Shown: positions 51,836-61,853, numbered from the stretch's first letter. The stretch: 64,000 nucleotides of DNA from Schlegelella_A sp963778525 (GCA_963778525.1 CAVZUJ010000002.1:573913-637912); one strand, 5' to 3'. Notes: generated from the sequence alone by a model not told the origin. A program made the numbers and translations.

Positions 51836-54266
51836 ATGCAGTTTCCCGAATCGTGGCTGCGCGAGTTCTGCGACCCGCCGATCTCGACGGCAGAGTTGGC
51901 CGAGCGCCTCACGATGGCCGGGCTGGAGGTGGAGTCGCTGCGTTCGGCCGCGCCGCCGTTCCACGATGTCGTGGTGGCTCAGGTGCTCTCCGTCGCGACG
52001 CACCCGAACGCCGACCGCCTGCGCGTCTGCCAGGTCGATGCGGGCAACGGCGAGATCCTGGAGATCGTCTGCGGCGCACCGAACGTTCAGGCCGGCATCA
52101 AGGTGCCGCTTGCCCGTGTCGGTGCCGAGCTGCCGCCGGCCGAAGAGGGTGGCGGGCCGTTTCGAATCCAGGTCGGCAAGATCCGCGGTGTCGAGAGTCG
52201 CGGCATGCTGTGCTCGGCGCGTGAGCTGAAGCTCTCCGACGACCATGGCGGCCTTCTCGTGCTCGATGCGTCCGCGCCCATCGGCGTGGACCTGCGCGGC
52301 TACCTTCGGCTCGACGACGCGATCTTCACGCTGAAGCTCACGCCCAACCTCGGGCATTGCCTGAGCGTGTATGGCGTGGCTCGCGAGGTGGCGGCACTCA
52401 CCGGCGCGCCCCTGAAGCCCGCACCTTCGCCGCGAACGGAAGTCAGCGACCGCGAAGTCTTGCCCGTCACGGTGGAAGCGCCCGACCTGTGCGGGCGCTT
52501 CTCGGGCCGGGTGATACGCCATATCGACATGCACGCGAAGACGCCGGCATGGATGGCCGAGCGGCTCGAGCGATGCGGACAGCGCACGGTCGCGCCGCTC
52601 GTCGACATCTCGAACTACGTGATGTTCGAGTCGGGCCAGCCCACGCACATCTTCGACCTCGACGCCATCGAAGGCGGCTTGCACGTGCGCTGGGGACGGC
52701 CCGGCGAGTCGCTCGAGCTCCTGAACGGCAACACGGTAGAGCTCGACGGCAACGTCGGCGTCATCACCGACGACGTCCGCGTCGAGTCGCTCGCCGGCAT
52801 CATGGGCGGCGCCCGCACGGCCGTGACGGATGCGACGACGAGCGTCTATGTCGAGGCCGCGTTCTGGTGGCCCGAGGCGGTGGCCGGGCGCTCGCGCCGC
52901 TATCGCTTCGCCACCGATGCCGGCCATCGTTTCGAGCGTGGCGTCGATCCGGCGGCCACCCTGCGTCATATCGAGCGCATCACATCGCTCATCATCGAGG
53001 TCTGCGGCAGTTCCGAGACGCGATGCGGTCCGATCGATGACCAGGTCGTCAACCTGCCCGCGCTCGCGCCCGTGACGCTGCGCGTGGAGCGCGCTGCCAA
53101 GGTGATCGGCTTGCCGGTGACGCAGGCCGACTGTGAGCAGGTGATGACCCGGCTCGGCTTTTCCTGGACGAGCAGCCCCGGCTCGATCCAGGTCACGCCG
53201 CCGAGCTGGCGTTTCGACATCCGCATCGAAGAAGACCTGATCGAGGAAGTGATCCGTCTCATCGGCTACGACGCGCTCGATACGGCGGCGCCGGTAGGCC
53301 GGCTGGCAGCCAGGGTTTCAAGCGAAACGCGGCGTTCGCCGGCGACACTGCGCCACCAGATGGCCGACCTCGGTTGGCAGGAGACCATCAGCTTCAGCTT
53401 CGTCGACGAGCGCTGGGAGCGGGACTTCGCGGCGAACCACGATCCGGTGCGGGTCGTCAATCCGATCGCGCGGACACAGTCGGTGATGCGCTCGAGCCTG
53501 CTCGGAAGTCTGGTCGAGGTGCTTCGGATCAACCTGGCCCGCAAGGCGCCGCGAGTTCGTGTCTTCGAGCTCGGCAAGGTCTATGTCCGTGACGGCGCGG
53601 CCGAGGCCGGCGAGGCGGCCGTGGCCGGCGTTCGCCAGCCCCTCAAGCTCGGCGGCCTCGCCTTCGGGTCGGATGCACCGGTGCAGTGGGGCGTCGGCGA
53701 GCGCGCGGTCGACTTCTTCGACATCAAGGGCGACCTTCAATCGCTCCTTCCGCGGCGGCGATTGGCGCTTCGTGCCCGCGCCGCATCCGGCGCTTCATCC
53801 CGGACGCAGTGCGGCCATCGAGCGTAACGGCGAGCGCGTCGGCATCATCGGCGAGCTGCACCCGCGCTGGCGCCAGGCCTACGAGCTGTCAGGCAATGCG
53901 GTCGTGTTCGAAATCGACGCACAGGCGCTGATGGAATGCACTCTGACGACCTTCGTGCCGCTGCCGAAGCAGCAGCCGGCGTGGCGCGACATCGCGATCG
54001 TCGCCCCGCGCTCGGTCAACCATGACGCCTTGATCGCGGCGGTGCAGGCTGCCGATTCAGGCGTTGTGCGCGGGGCCACGCTCTTCGACGTCTACGAGCC
54101 GAAGACGCCCACTCCCGGCATCGCCGACAACGAGCGCAGCCTGGCCTTGCGCCTCGAGCTGCGCGACGACGCCCAGACCTTGACCGACGAGCGGATCGAC
54201 GAGGTGGTCGCGGCCGTCGTCGCTTCGCTCGCGCAAAGACTGGGCGCCCGCCTGCGGGCGCAATAG
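51836..54266 (+). CDS. pheT: phenylalanyl-tRNA synthetase beta subunit (one frameshift)
   Basis: Large editing and tRNA-binding subunit, 809 aa after correction. N-terminal MQFPESWLREFCDPP, the EMAP/OB-like tRNA-binding domain (HDVVVAQVLSVATHPNADRLRVCQVDAG), the B3/B4 editing region with ISNYVMFESGQPTHIFDLD, B5 (VTLRVERAAKVIGLPVTQAD) and the C-terminal ferredoxin-fold anticodon domain (FVPLPKQQPAWRDIAIVAPR). One extra base near 53746 separates DLQSLL from GGDWRF. An essential gene cannot be dead, so the frameshift is almost surely a sequence error. Confidence 0.96.
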
Positions 54267-54285
54267 CTCACCTCCGCAAACGACC

Positions 54286-54651
54286 ATGGCCACCGGCGAC
54301 AACCTGCCTGCCCCACGCGCCCTGCAGCCGACGCTGGTGACGCCGACGCTGACCAAGGCCGAGCTTGCCGAGTTGCTGTTCGAGCGCCTCGGGCTGAACA
54401 AGCGCGAGTCCAAGGACATGGTCGAGGCCTTCTTCGATCTCATTCACTCCACGCTTCTTGCGGGCGACGACGTGAAGATGTCGGGCTTCGGCAACTTCAA
54501 CATCCGGCGCAAGGCGCCGCGACCCGGACGCAACCCGCGGACCGGCGAGGCGATCCCGATCAAGGCCCGCCATGTCGTGACTTTTCACGCAAGCCACAAA
54601 CTGAAGGGAGTCGTGCAAGGCGACACGCCGCCGGCAGACGAGTTCGAGTAA
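54286..54651 (+). CDS. ihfA: integration host factor alpha subunit
   Basis: DNA-bending HU/IHF family protein. 121 aa: an unusual ~20-residue N-terminal extension (MATGDNLPAPRALQPTLVTP) precedes the normal TLTKAELAELLFERLGLNKRE start. The DNA-binding arm FGNFNIRRKAPRPGRNPRTGE is intact with the intercalating Pro. Directly after pheT, as is usual. IHF typically bends DNA at sigma-54 promoters such as the one proposed at glnA. Confidence 0.95.
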   Translation: MATGDNLPAPRALQPTLVTPTLTKAELAELLFERLGLNKRESKDMVEAFFDLIHSTLLAGDDVKMSGFGNFNIRRKAPRPGRNPRTGEAIPIKARHVVTFHASHKLKGVVQGDTPPADEFE

Positions 54652-54685
54652 AGTCGAGGTTTATCTCCTGATCTTGTTGATTTTC

Positions 54686-55138
54686 ATGGAGAAAACCCTC
54701 CCGCCGATTCCTGCGAAGCGCTACTTCACGATCGGCGAGGTGAGCGACTTGTGCGGCGTCAAGCCGTACGTGCTGCGCTACTGGGAGCAGGAGTTCACCC
54801 AGCTCAAGCCGATGAAGCGGCGCGGCAATCGCCGCTACTACCAGCATCACGAAGTGCTGCTGATCCGCCGGATCCGCGAGCTGCTGTACGAGCAGGGCTT
54901 CACGATCAGCGGGGCGCGCAACCGGCTCACCGATGCCGCCATCCATCGCGAAGGCGCCGAGCCAGGCAGCCGCCATCAGCGCCTTCCGGCCGGCGTCGAT
55001 GCCACCACGGAGATCGAGATCGAACCTTCGGTCGTCGACGAGGGAGAGCCGGGCTCGCTGGATCTGCCGGCGTTCACGCTCTCGGCCGCTCAGGTGCGGC
55101 AGGAATTGCTTTCGATCCGGGGCCTGCTCGCACCGTGA
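54686..55138 (+). CDS. MerR family transcriptional regulator
   Basis: 150 aa. N-terminal winged helix-turn-helix of the MerR type: AKRYFTIGEVSDLCGVKPYVLRYWEQEF, then RRGNRRYYQHHEVLLIRRIRELLYEQGFTISGARNRL. The C-terminal ~60 residues are short and acidic with no metal-binding cysteines, so it is not a metal sensor. ATG 54686 gives the family start; a TTG at 54674 is possible. This gene sits between ihfA and tRNA-Pro in many Betaproteobacteria. Ligand and targets unknown. Confidence 0.92.
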   Translation: MEKTLPPIPAKRYFTIGEVSDLCGVKPYVLRYWEQEFTQLKPMKRRGNRRYYQHHEVLLIRRIRELLYEQGFTISGARNRLTDAAIHREGAEPGSRHQRLPAGVDATTEIEIEPSVVDEGEPGSLDLPAFTLSAAQVRQELLSIRGLLAP

Positions 55139-55165
55139 GGCCACGGGCGCTGCCAGGCCGCGACC

Positions 55166-55171
55166 TATAAT
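55166..55171 (+). promoter_or_regulatory. -10 box of tRNA-Pro
   Basis: Perfect TATAAT, nine bases before the mature tRNA 5' end. No convincing -35 hexamer is visible in the GC-rich sequence upstream. Confidence 0.55.
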
Positions 55172-55178
55172 CGGCAGC

Positions 55179-55257
<79 letters not shown>

Positions 55258-55265
55258 GTGCTTTA

Positions 55266-55310
55266 CGAGGTACAGCAGGCCGCAAGCCTCCTGTACCTCG
55301 CTTCATTTTG
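55266..55310 (+). terminator. probable terminator of tRNA-Pro
   Basis: CGAGGTACAG (55266-55275) pairs perfectly with CTGTACCTCG (55291-55300); inner AGGC/GCCT extends the stem across a C-C mismatch to a CGCAA loop. CTTCATTTTG follows, a weak U-tract. Confidence 0.65.
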
Positions 55311-55339
55311 GCTTCCAGGATACCCACTGGTCACCCTCA

Positions 55340-56245
55340 ATGGCTCTTGACCGTTTCTCTCAGCTCTATCTGGTTGGCGGTACTCCCTCTTCCGATAGCG
55401 AGCGAATGCGCATTCGCCTTTCGCAGAAATTGAGTCAGATGTTCAGGACGGCGGGCCAAGCAGCGAGCTTCGCAATCTTTCTAAGCGTCGAACTGGGCGT
55501 GCCAATCTCCAGGTACGTCACCGAGCAATCCAACGCTCCGAGAGACCTCTTCCTAAAGGGTGAGCTTCGCGACGTGCTTGATGCAATCACTCTGTTCTAT
55601 CGGAGCCTTCTCGAATTGCGGCGAGAAGAAGATGAAGTGTTCTCCGGACGACCCGCGTATCAGCATGAGTGGAACTATCAAACGCAGGATCCGAAAGACT
55701 GGCTGGAATTTGTTACGCGAGTCTTCAGGGAAGAGAACCTTGGATACCGTCTGGATAAGCAAGGGGTCGTTCACTATTTCATCGACTTGGAATTTGCGCG
55801 CACGAAGGAGTCGGCAATTGCGGCACTGGACTCGCCGCTACTCAAGGCACCACGCGACTTAGTTGTGGACGCGTTCGCTCGAATGGATGGGACGCCGCCC
55901 GAAACGAAGCTCGCGGTCCGATCAATGTTCGATGCAGTCGAGACACTGGTTAAGCAGATCGTGCCGGACTCCAGCCGGCTTACTAAGAACCTTGCACGCG
56001 ACGAACTTTCCAAAGTCTGCCTCGCTTCGTTCAGCGGGGATTCCACGGAACGCAAAGTTCGAGAAGAGATGTTCGAGGCCTTGGGGTATTGGGCCGACGC
56101 GATCCACGGATATCGACATGCGCAGGCTGACGTCGAACTGCCACGGCCTAGCGAGCAACTGGCTGTCTATGTGCTCGGCACAGGTTCCGGGCGCTGCAGA
56201 TGGCTCGCGCCATATGCAATCGCCGCCATGTCCAGCAAGACGTAA
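55340..56245 (+). CDS. hypothetical accessory protein next to tRNA-Pro
   Basis: 301 aa, not firmly recognised. Base and codon use are much less GC-rich than the flanking operon, suggesting horizontal acquisition. Largely helical and charged: an N-terminal region with DLFLKGELRDVLDAITLFYR, a middle segment DWLEFVTRVFREENLGYRLDKQG and VHYFIDLEF, then helical repeats (AVRSMFDAVETLVKQI) and a C-terminus YVLGTGSGRCRWLA. The middle resembles a segment I have seen in proteins annotated as abortive-infection or unknown-function; that is memory only. No signal peptide or membrane segment. A frameshift near the end cannot be excluded. Confidence 0.6.
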   Translation: MALDRFSQLYLVGGTPSSDSERMRIRLSQKLSQMFRTAGQAASFAIFLSVELGVPISRYVTEQSNAPRDLFLKGELRDVLDAITLFYRSLLELRREEDEVFSGRPAYQHEWNYQTQDPKDWLEFVTRVFREENLGYRLDKQGVVHYFIDLEFARTKESAIAALDSPLLKAPRDLVVDAFARMDGTPPETKLAVRSMFDAVETLVKQIVPDSSRLTKNLARDELSKVCLASFSGDSTERKVREEMFEALGYWADAIHGYRHAQADVELPRPSEQLAVYVLGTGSGRCRWLAPYAIAAMSSKT

Positions 56246-56615
56246 AACGAATTGGCGGGACCTAGCCCTCTTTGCCATCCTGCTTGTCCGAAGACCGCCT
56301 GGTGGAATGGCCCTTTGGCCTCTATTTGCTCGCCGCCTTTGCCGGTGGCGACACAGCCATCCTGCGGTTCATGTCGCGGGTGCACCCACGGACGAAGTAC
56401 GGTTCTGGCAACTGCCTGGCAGTGATCCACGAATGTCAGGATTGGGATGTGGATTCGACTCTTCTACACAACTCCTTCTGTCCACGAGAGGATTCGCGTG
56501 TTGCATCGACAGTTGAATCCGCATCTGGGATTGGAAGAACCACTCGTCGCCGGCGCCGGACGGCATCTGGCCCGCCTGGGCAGTCGTGGACTCGAAACGA
56601 ACTAAGAACTCTCAG
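56246..56615 (+). other. gene-poor stretch before the racemase
   Basis: 370 bases without a supported gene. A short frame at 56447-56605 (52 aa, MWIRLFYTTPSVHERIRVLH...) has protein-like composition but no recognised family and no clear ribosome site; it may be the remnant of a longer gene. No repeat of the tRNA-Pro 3' end was seen here. Confidence 0.4.
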
Positions 56616-57419
56616 ATGACACCGCCATCACCATCGGCGATCCACGATCGCAACGAGAAACTCTCCAACCTCGCATCGTCGGCGTCCTCGGCGGCATGGG
56701 CCCGCTCGCGACGGTGGACTTCCTCGGAAAGATGATCGACGCAACGCCTGCCGTCAGGGACCAGGATCACGTTCCGGTCATCGTCAGCTCGATCCCCCAG
56801 GTTCCCGATCGCACGAAGGCCTATTTCCGCGGCGGCCCGTCTCCGCTCGAGGCCATGATCAGCAGCGGCAGGCGTCTCGTTGCCGCCGGGGCGGAGCTGA
56901 TCGTCGTGCCTTGCAACACCGCGCATCTCTGGTTCGACGGGCTTCAGGCGGCGCTCGACGTCCTGCTGCTCAATCTCGTGGACGAGGCGGTCTCGGAAGT
57001 CACGAAGGTGGTCAGGCCAGGAGGCCGCGTTGGATTGCTGTCGACCGACGCGACGCTTGCGTCCGGCCTGTATACGAAGCACCGCTCGCCGAGGAACCGG
57101 GCCGATCTCGATTGGGTGCTGCCCACCGCCGATGAGATGAATGCATGCGTCATGCCGTGCGTCGCAGCCGTCAAGGCCGGCAACCTGGCCGCGGCCGCCG
57201 AGCTAGGCCGGGTCGTCGCCAAGGCGCTGCAATCGCGCGGTGCCGAGGCCTTGCTTCTCGGCTGCACGGAGATTCCTCTGGCGCTCGATCGGCAAGCCGT
57301 CGACATCCCGATGATCGATGCCACGGCCGCGCTCGCCCGAGCCGCCGTGCGCTGGTCGTTGGCGGGGGCCCGGGCATGCCTGCGCGGTCGGCCGGCCGTT
57401 CGGCCACGCGTCAAGCCAC
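56616..57419 (+). CDS. aspartate/glutamate racemase family protein (frameshifted, 3' end unclear)
   Basis: PLP-independent amino-acid racemase. Begins RIVGVLGGMGPLATVDF; both catalytic cysteines are present (VVPCNTAHLW and LLLGCTEIPL), plus the C-terminal DATAALARAAVRWSLA. ATG 56616 is in another frame from the body (change near 56665); ATG 56696 would cut the glycine-rich start. At the 3' end no stop occurs in the main frame, which runs on into the DUF3302 gene, so a second frameshift near 57380-57480 is likely. About 245-260 residues expected. Confidence 0.75.
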
Positions 57420-57568
57420 GGCGCTCGAACGCACGTTGCGAAATGCCCGGCGTGGCCGGCGATCAATGGGACCTTGGTCCAACTAGCTGGCCCGCTCGCG
57501 ATCGCCAATACTGGCTTTGTACAAGTGGGCACACGGGTGATGGCTTGTCGTCTCAGCAGATTGGTCGG

Positions 57569-58146
57569 ATGAAGACAGGAAGGTCGCGAACTTCCGCAGC
57601 GTTGCGTCTCTGGTCAGCCTTGGGCCTGGTCCTCGCGGCCGCGCTGCCCTTGCCGGCGCAGGCGTTCTTCCTGCCGCCCGCGCTCGTCGACAGCGCGGCC
57701 ACGTATCTGGCGTGGTTCATCATCTGCGTGATGCCGATCGCCGCCATCGTGCTCTTCTGGCTGGTCCACATCCTTCCGGAAAAGGTGGCCGAGAAGCGCC
57801 ACCATCCGCAAAAGGACGCCATCCAGTGCCTGTGCCTGTTGTCGCTGGTGTTCGGTGGCCTGCTGTGGCCGATCGCGTGGCTCTGGGCCTACACCAAGCC
57901 GATCGCCTACCGCGCCGCCTACGGCACCGACAAGCATGACGAATATTTCGTCACCATGGCCGCGCGCGCACAGGCGGCGAGCTTACTGCCGGCGAGCTCG
58001 AGCATCTGCGCGAAGAGCTCGACTCGATAGCGGCCCAACGCCCACTCGGCCCGAGCTGCGCGAGGCCCGCGCGCGCCTGCTGGCTGCATCGCCGGCGCCC
58101 GCGCAAGCCGCCGGCCGATGCCGCGCCCGCCACCGGAGCCGCGTAA
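57569..58146 (+). CDS. DUF3302 (YibI-like) membrane protein (frameshifted)
   Basis: About 190 aa expected. A signal-like N-terminus (LGLVLAAALPLPAQAFF) is followed by two membrane helices (YLAWFIICVMPIAAIVLFWLVHI; CLLSLVFGGLLWPIAWLWAYTKPI) and KHDEYF, diagnostic of DUF3302. The frame breaks near 57985 (then GELTAGELEHLREELDSIAA), 58045 (ELREARARLLAASPAP) and 58122 (DAAPATGAA), ending at TAA 58144. In E. coli the family member YibI is encoded next to the HlyD-type protein YibH, the same order as here. Confidence 0.8.
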
Positions 58147-58370
58147 ATGGAAGCCCTGCTGCTCGGGATCTATGGCTTCTTCGTCTGGCTGATCTTCATC
58201 AAGTTCAAGGCTGCCCTGGAACATCGTTTCGCAGGTCACGTGCGCCGTCATCCCGATCGTGTTCCTCACCGCGCTGATCCTGGCGCTGAACGTCGTCGCT
58301 CCTTCCACCGCCGACGTTCGCGTCTTCAAGTACGTCGTCCAGATCCTGCCGCAGGTGCGCGGCCGCGTGC
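58147..58370 (+). pseudogene. HlyD/YibH-type membrane-fusion protein, N-terminal stub
   Basis: MEALLLGIYGFFVWLIFIKFK starts the protein; after one extra base near 58212 it continues NIVSQVTCAVIPIVFLTALI and VQILPQVRGRV, the N-terminal membrane helix and the strand before the lipoyl-like hairpin in this family. A normal protein would run ~300 residues more. Homology stops at about 58370, where the sequence becomes an FHA domain. This is the left side of the composition breakpoint. Confidence 0.75.
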
Positions 58371-58820
58371 TACCTTCGACCTTGGTGAGGAGAAGGTGAC
58401 GATCGGCAACTCGCGCACAACATTCTCCAGATCGACGAGCCCTCTGTTCAGTCACCATGCCGACCTCGTCCTTGAAGCGGGCAAGTACATCTCCGCGATT
58501 CCGGATCGACGAATGGGACCTACGTCAACGGTGCACAGATTACAGACGCGGTCCTTCGACACGGTGACGAGCTTCGCTTTGGAAGCGTTGAGGGCGTGTT
58601 CCTCAGCGAAGCAGAAGCTCTTGCTCAGCCACCACCGGATCTTTCGCCTGCCGCGCTGGACGCGGCCACTTCGAGCGCTCGCCCCGCAAATTTCGTCAGC
58701 TTATCGCCGGCGCCGAAGAGTATTGAATCGAGAGATCCGGTGGCGACCGCCTTGTTCGGGCTCGGTGCGCTTGCCGTCGTCTCTTTTGGCGCGGCGATCT
58801 ATTTCGTCCTGACGATGTAG
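58371..58820 (+). pseudogene. FHA domain protein, start missing and frameshifted
   Basis: TFDLGEEKVTIG, then in shifted frames AHNILQIDEPS, HHADLVLEAGKY and NGTYVNGAQITDAVL, spell a forkhead-associated phosphothreonine-binding domain. The tail is a Pro/Ala/Ser linker and one membrane helix (TALFGLGALAVVSFGAAIYFV) ending LTM at TAG 58818-58820. The expected few residues before TFDLGEE are replaced by the HlyD stub. At least three frame changes occur before 58600. It would be a tail-anchored FHA protein of about 150 aa. Confidence 0.7.
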
Positions 58821-58845
58821 CGGTTTAGCGGAGCGCAATTCCGCA

Positions 58846-59457
58846 CTACTGACCGAGCTCCACATTCCAGTAGGCAAGGTCAAGAAAATGCTTCCAACTG
58901 TCGTGATGGCTCCGCGAGAAGCTGATGTTAACAAACGGGCGCCATTTCGGTCGTCTGGGCTTTCGAATTAGCTGGAGCCCAGCTTCGTGGGGGAGCCGAT
59001 TGCCCTTCCTGGTATTGCACGGAATACATGAGCAGACAATGTTCTCCCAGGTAGTCTGGCCCCCACGGTCTCGCGGCAGAACGTGATCAAGGTTCAACTC
59101 GTGCCGATCGAAAACCTTGCCGCAATACTGGCAAGTATTCCTGTCCCGCTCAAAGACATTGTGCCTGGTGAACTTAACTTCTTTCTTCGGCAATCTCTCG
59201 AATAACAGCAGCACGATAATCCGCGGAACGCGAATGCTCACGGAAATCGTATGCACCATTTCCGGCTCGGGGTTGGTGCGGGAAAAGTCGCGCCAGCTAG
59301 TGAAATCGTGCGTCAGATAATTGTTGGAGCCGTCGGTGGAGACCACTTGAGCATGCCCTTGGTAGAGGAGTGTGAAAGCGCGCCGGACCGAACATGTATT
59401 TACCGCCTGCCAGAGGCGGTTTAAAACAAGCACGGGCTGATCAAGGATGCCTTCCAT
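58846..59457 (-). CDS. HNH endonuclease
   Basis: 203 aa. The zinc-finger HNH fold is intact: CQYCGKVF (first Cys pair), LDHVLPRDRGGQTTWENIV (catalytic His and Asn region) and CIPCNTRKGNR (second Cys pair). The N-terminal ~90 residues (VLVLNRLWQAVNTCSVRRAFTLLYQGHAQVV) are typical of a widespread stand-alone HNH family found in many phyla. Could be a nicking or restriction-type nuclease; no partner methylase is nearby. Convergent with the FHA gene. Confidence 0.9.
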   Translation of the reverse strand: MEGILDQPVLVLNRLWQAVNTCSVRRAFTLLYQGHAQVVSTDGSNNYLTHDFTSWRDFSRTNPEPEMVHTISVSIRVPRIIVLLLFERLPKKEVKFTRHNVFERDRNTCQYCGKVFDRHELNLDHVLPRDRGGQTTWENIVCSCIPCNTRKGNRLPHEAGLQLIRKPRRPKWRPFVNISFSRSHHDSWKHFLDLAYWNVELGQ

Positions 59458-59663
59458 TTTGCGTTAGTTCGCCTGCGACTCGTAGGAAGTCGAAAAATTT
59501 TGCGCGCAAACTAGCACCCCGCTCTTTCGGTTGTCAATACCTGCGAGCGGCCCGACCAGCGTGCAACAAGCTTATTCCATTGCACTTATGTTAGGCTCTT
59601 TTACCTCCTTTCGGCCTTGCATTTGCGCGAGGAGTTCATGATATTAACCGTCCCTCATCCTCA

Positions 59664-61853
59664 ATGTACCGGTCGGGATTTCTTCTTGTTGCCATAGGGG
59701 CATCGCTGGTAATGCTAGGTACGGCATTTTCCGCAGACTCGTCGGATCTCTTTCTTACTGCATACAAGGATTTTCAGACCGCCGAAAAACTGGAACGCGA
59801 AGCAAAACCCCAGGACGCCATCAAGAAGTACCGTTCGGCGCGGCAGATACTCCATCAGATCAGCAAATCTTCTCCAGATTGGCAGCCACTTGTTGTTGAT
59901 TATCGCCTTCGAAAGACCCAAGAGAGCATCGAGCGATTGGAACAGAGCATCGGTTCCCTGCCGCCACCTGAACCACCGGAAGGTAGCCTGCCGGTGGCGG
60001 ACAGCGGGAAAGTGATGCCAGCTGTGCCTGTGCAAGCACCGGTCTCTGCGCAGATGCCCACGGTCGCCTTTAGGCCCCCCCCGGCTCAAAAACGGAGTGC
60101 CCGCGAAGCTCCGCGCGCTTCGGTTCGCCGCGATGACCCGACGGCGGGTCGTCCGCCATCCGCCACGTCCGCAGCCGAGCGCGAGTTGCGTGAATTGCGG
60201 CGCGAACTGGCTCAAGTCCGGGCCGAAAACAAGGAGCTCACCGACCGTTTGTTGAAGAAGTCCGCCGAGCTTCAGAGCGCACTCGTTGAGGTAGACAAGA
60301 CCAAGGTGAACGTCGTCGAGTTGAAGTCGCAGCTCGCACAAACGACCGCTGCCCTCGAAAACGTTCAGAAGGATGGCGCCTCCGTCACTGGCGTTCGCGC
60401 TGAGTACGTGCAGCGGCAGTCAGAGACTCTGAAAAAGTTCACTGAGACGCAGGCAGATAATGAGGTGCTCCAGGAAGAAAACCAACGCATCCTTGCCAAG
60501 CTTGAACGAGCAGCCCAGTACATCGCACAAAGCGATGCGATCCGCTCTAGCCTTCTCACCGAACGCAAGCAATTAGCCAATGAGCGGAACGCCGCTTTCG
60601 CAAAGGTGAAAAAGGTCAAAGATAACTCCGCAGAAATTGAGCGTGTGAGCATCGAAAATCGACGGCTGAAAACCGAACTTGTCGAGATCTCCGCAAAGAT
60701 GGTCAGCAAGACGGAATTTGAGAAACTCGCCGCCGAGAAGAAGGTCTTGACAGCAAGGCTCGCGGAGAAGCTGCCGGCGAAGGCTCTCGCCGAAAAGGAT
60801 GGAACGATCAAGGCTCTGCGAAACGATTTGAGCACAGCCAACGACAAGCTGCTGGCGGCTCAAGCGCGCCTTACCCGGAGCGACGATGAGCTCGAGGCTC
60901 TTCGAAAGCAGCTTGACGAAACATCGGGCCGTCTTGCGCAAATTCAGCTGAATACGGCGGATGACAAGAAGATGACGATGGAAAACGAGCTTCTCCGCGG
61001 AATCATCTTACGCCAAATTCGCGAGCAGACCAAACGCGACGACGCTAAGAGACTCCTCGAGCAGGAAATCGGAACGCTTAAGATTGGTTCCGATGTCATT
61101 AAAGAGCAGCTCGCCGTCCTGGGAGCGCCAGTGCTCGAGCTGACTGCCGAAGAGCGTTCCCTTTTCAAAGAACCGGTCGTCCTTCTCACCGAACCAAGCA
61201 CGCAAAGCCTGGAAGTGACTGTGGCCGTCAGTAAACCAACTGCCGAAGAAGTAAAAGCCGGCAAATTCCTTCAGGAACCGGCCGGCGCCGACGCGCTTCC
61301 TCAAGATGTGCGGGATCTCATCCAACAGGCTAAGACCAGCTTCGAGCAGAAGAACTACGTTGAGGCCGAGAAGCTTTATCAGAGAATCGTCGTAAACACG
61401 CCCAATAGCTACTTCGCTTTGTCCAATCTTGGCGCCGTGCAGATTGAGGGAGGCAAGCTATCGGCGGCTGAAGTCGCGCTCAAAAAGGCCATTGAAATCG
61501 ATTCTACCGAGGCCTACGCCTACACCAACTTGGGCATCGTTTACAGCCGGAAGGGAAAATTTGGCGAAGCCATCGAGGCCTTGCAAAAGGCGGTCCTCCT
61601 CAATGACGAGGACGCCGTGGCGCACAATTACCTCGGCGTTTGTCTCGGCCAAAGAGAAGAGTGGGAGGGATCGGAAACCCACCTCAAGAAGGCCATCGAT
61701 CTCAGGCCGGAATACCCGGACGCGCACTTCAATCTGGCCGTGCTTTACGCAACGACGCAGCCACCATCTCTCGACCGGGCCAAAGAGCACTACGTCAAGG
61801 CGACAGAGCTTGGAGCTGCCCCAGACGCGTCCCTGGAACGCCTCATCCAGTAA
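59664..61853 (+). CDS. exported coiled-coil and TPR protein
   Basis: 729 aa. A signal peptide (FLLVAIGASLVMLGTAFS) precedes an N-terminal helical region, a Pro-rich linker (residues ~95-165), a long coiled coil (~170-480, e.g. ELRRELAQVRAENKELTDRL) and C-terminal TPR repeats (~545-715: AEKLYQRIVVNTPNSYFALS, ALKKAIEIDSTEAYAYTNLG, LQKAVLLNDEDAVAHNYLG). Likely periplasmic scaffold of unknown partner. GAGGAG lies before ATG 59638, which is out of frame and would give a 19-residue peptide; ATG 59664 has no clear ribosome site of its own. Confidence 0.82.
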   Translation: MYRSGFLLVAIGASLVMLGTAFSADSSDLFLTAYKDFQTAEKLEREAKPQDAIKKYRSARQILHQISKSSPDWQPLVVDYRLRKTQESIERLEQSIGSLPPPEPPEGSLPVADSGKVMPAVPVQAPVSAQMPTVAFRPPPAQKRSAREAPRASVRRDDPTAGRPPSATSAAERELRELRRELAQVRAENKELTDRLLKKSAELQSALVEVDKTKVNVVELKSQLAQTTAALENVQKDGASVTGVRAEYVQRQSETLKKFTETQADNEVLQEENQRILAKLERAAQYIAQSDAIRSSLLTERKQLANERNAAFAKVKKVKDNSAEIERVSIENRRLKTELVEISAKMVSKTEFEKLAAEKKVLTARLAEKLPAKALAEKDGTIKALRNDLSTANDKLLAAQARLTRSDDELEALRKQLDETSGRLAQIQLNTADDKKMTMENELLRGIILRQIREQTKRDDAKRLLEQEIGTLKIGSDVIKEQLAVLGAPVLELTAEERSLFKEPVVLLTEPSTQSLEVTVAVSKPTAEEVKAGKFLQEPAGADALPQDVRDLIQQAKTSFEQKNYVEAEKLYQRIVVNTPNSYFALSNLGAVQIEGGKLSAAEVALKKAIEIDSTEAYAYTNLGIVYSRKGKFGEAIEALQKAVLLNDEDAVAHNYLGVCLGQREEWEGSETHLKKAIDLRPEYPDAHFNLAVLYATTQPPSLDRAKEHYVKATELGAAPDASLERLIQ

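Noticed and set aside
56696..58030. Racemase-DUF3302 fusion read as one frame
   Set aside because: The join (ACLRGRPAVRPRVKPRR...) has no protein-like character, and DUF3302 has its own ATG and signal-like segment at 57569; a lost racemase stop through frameshift is simpler.
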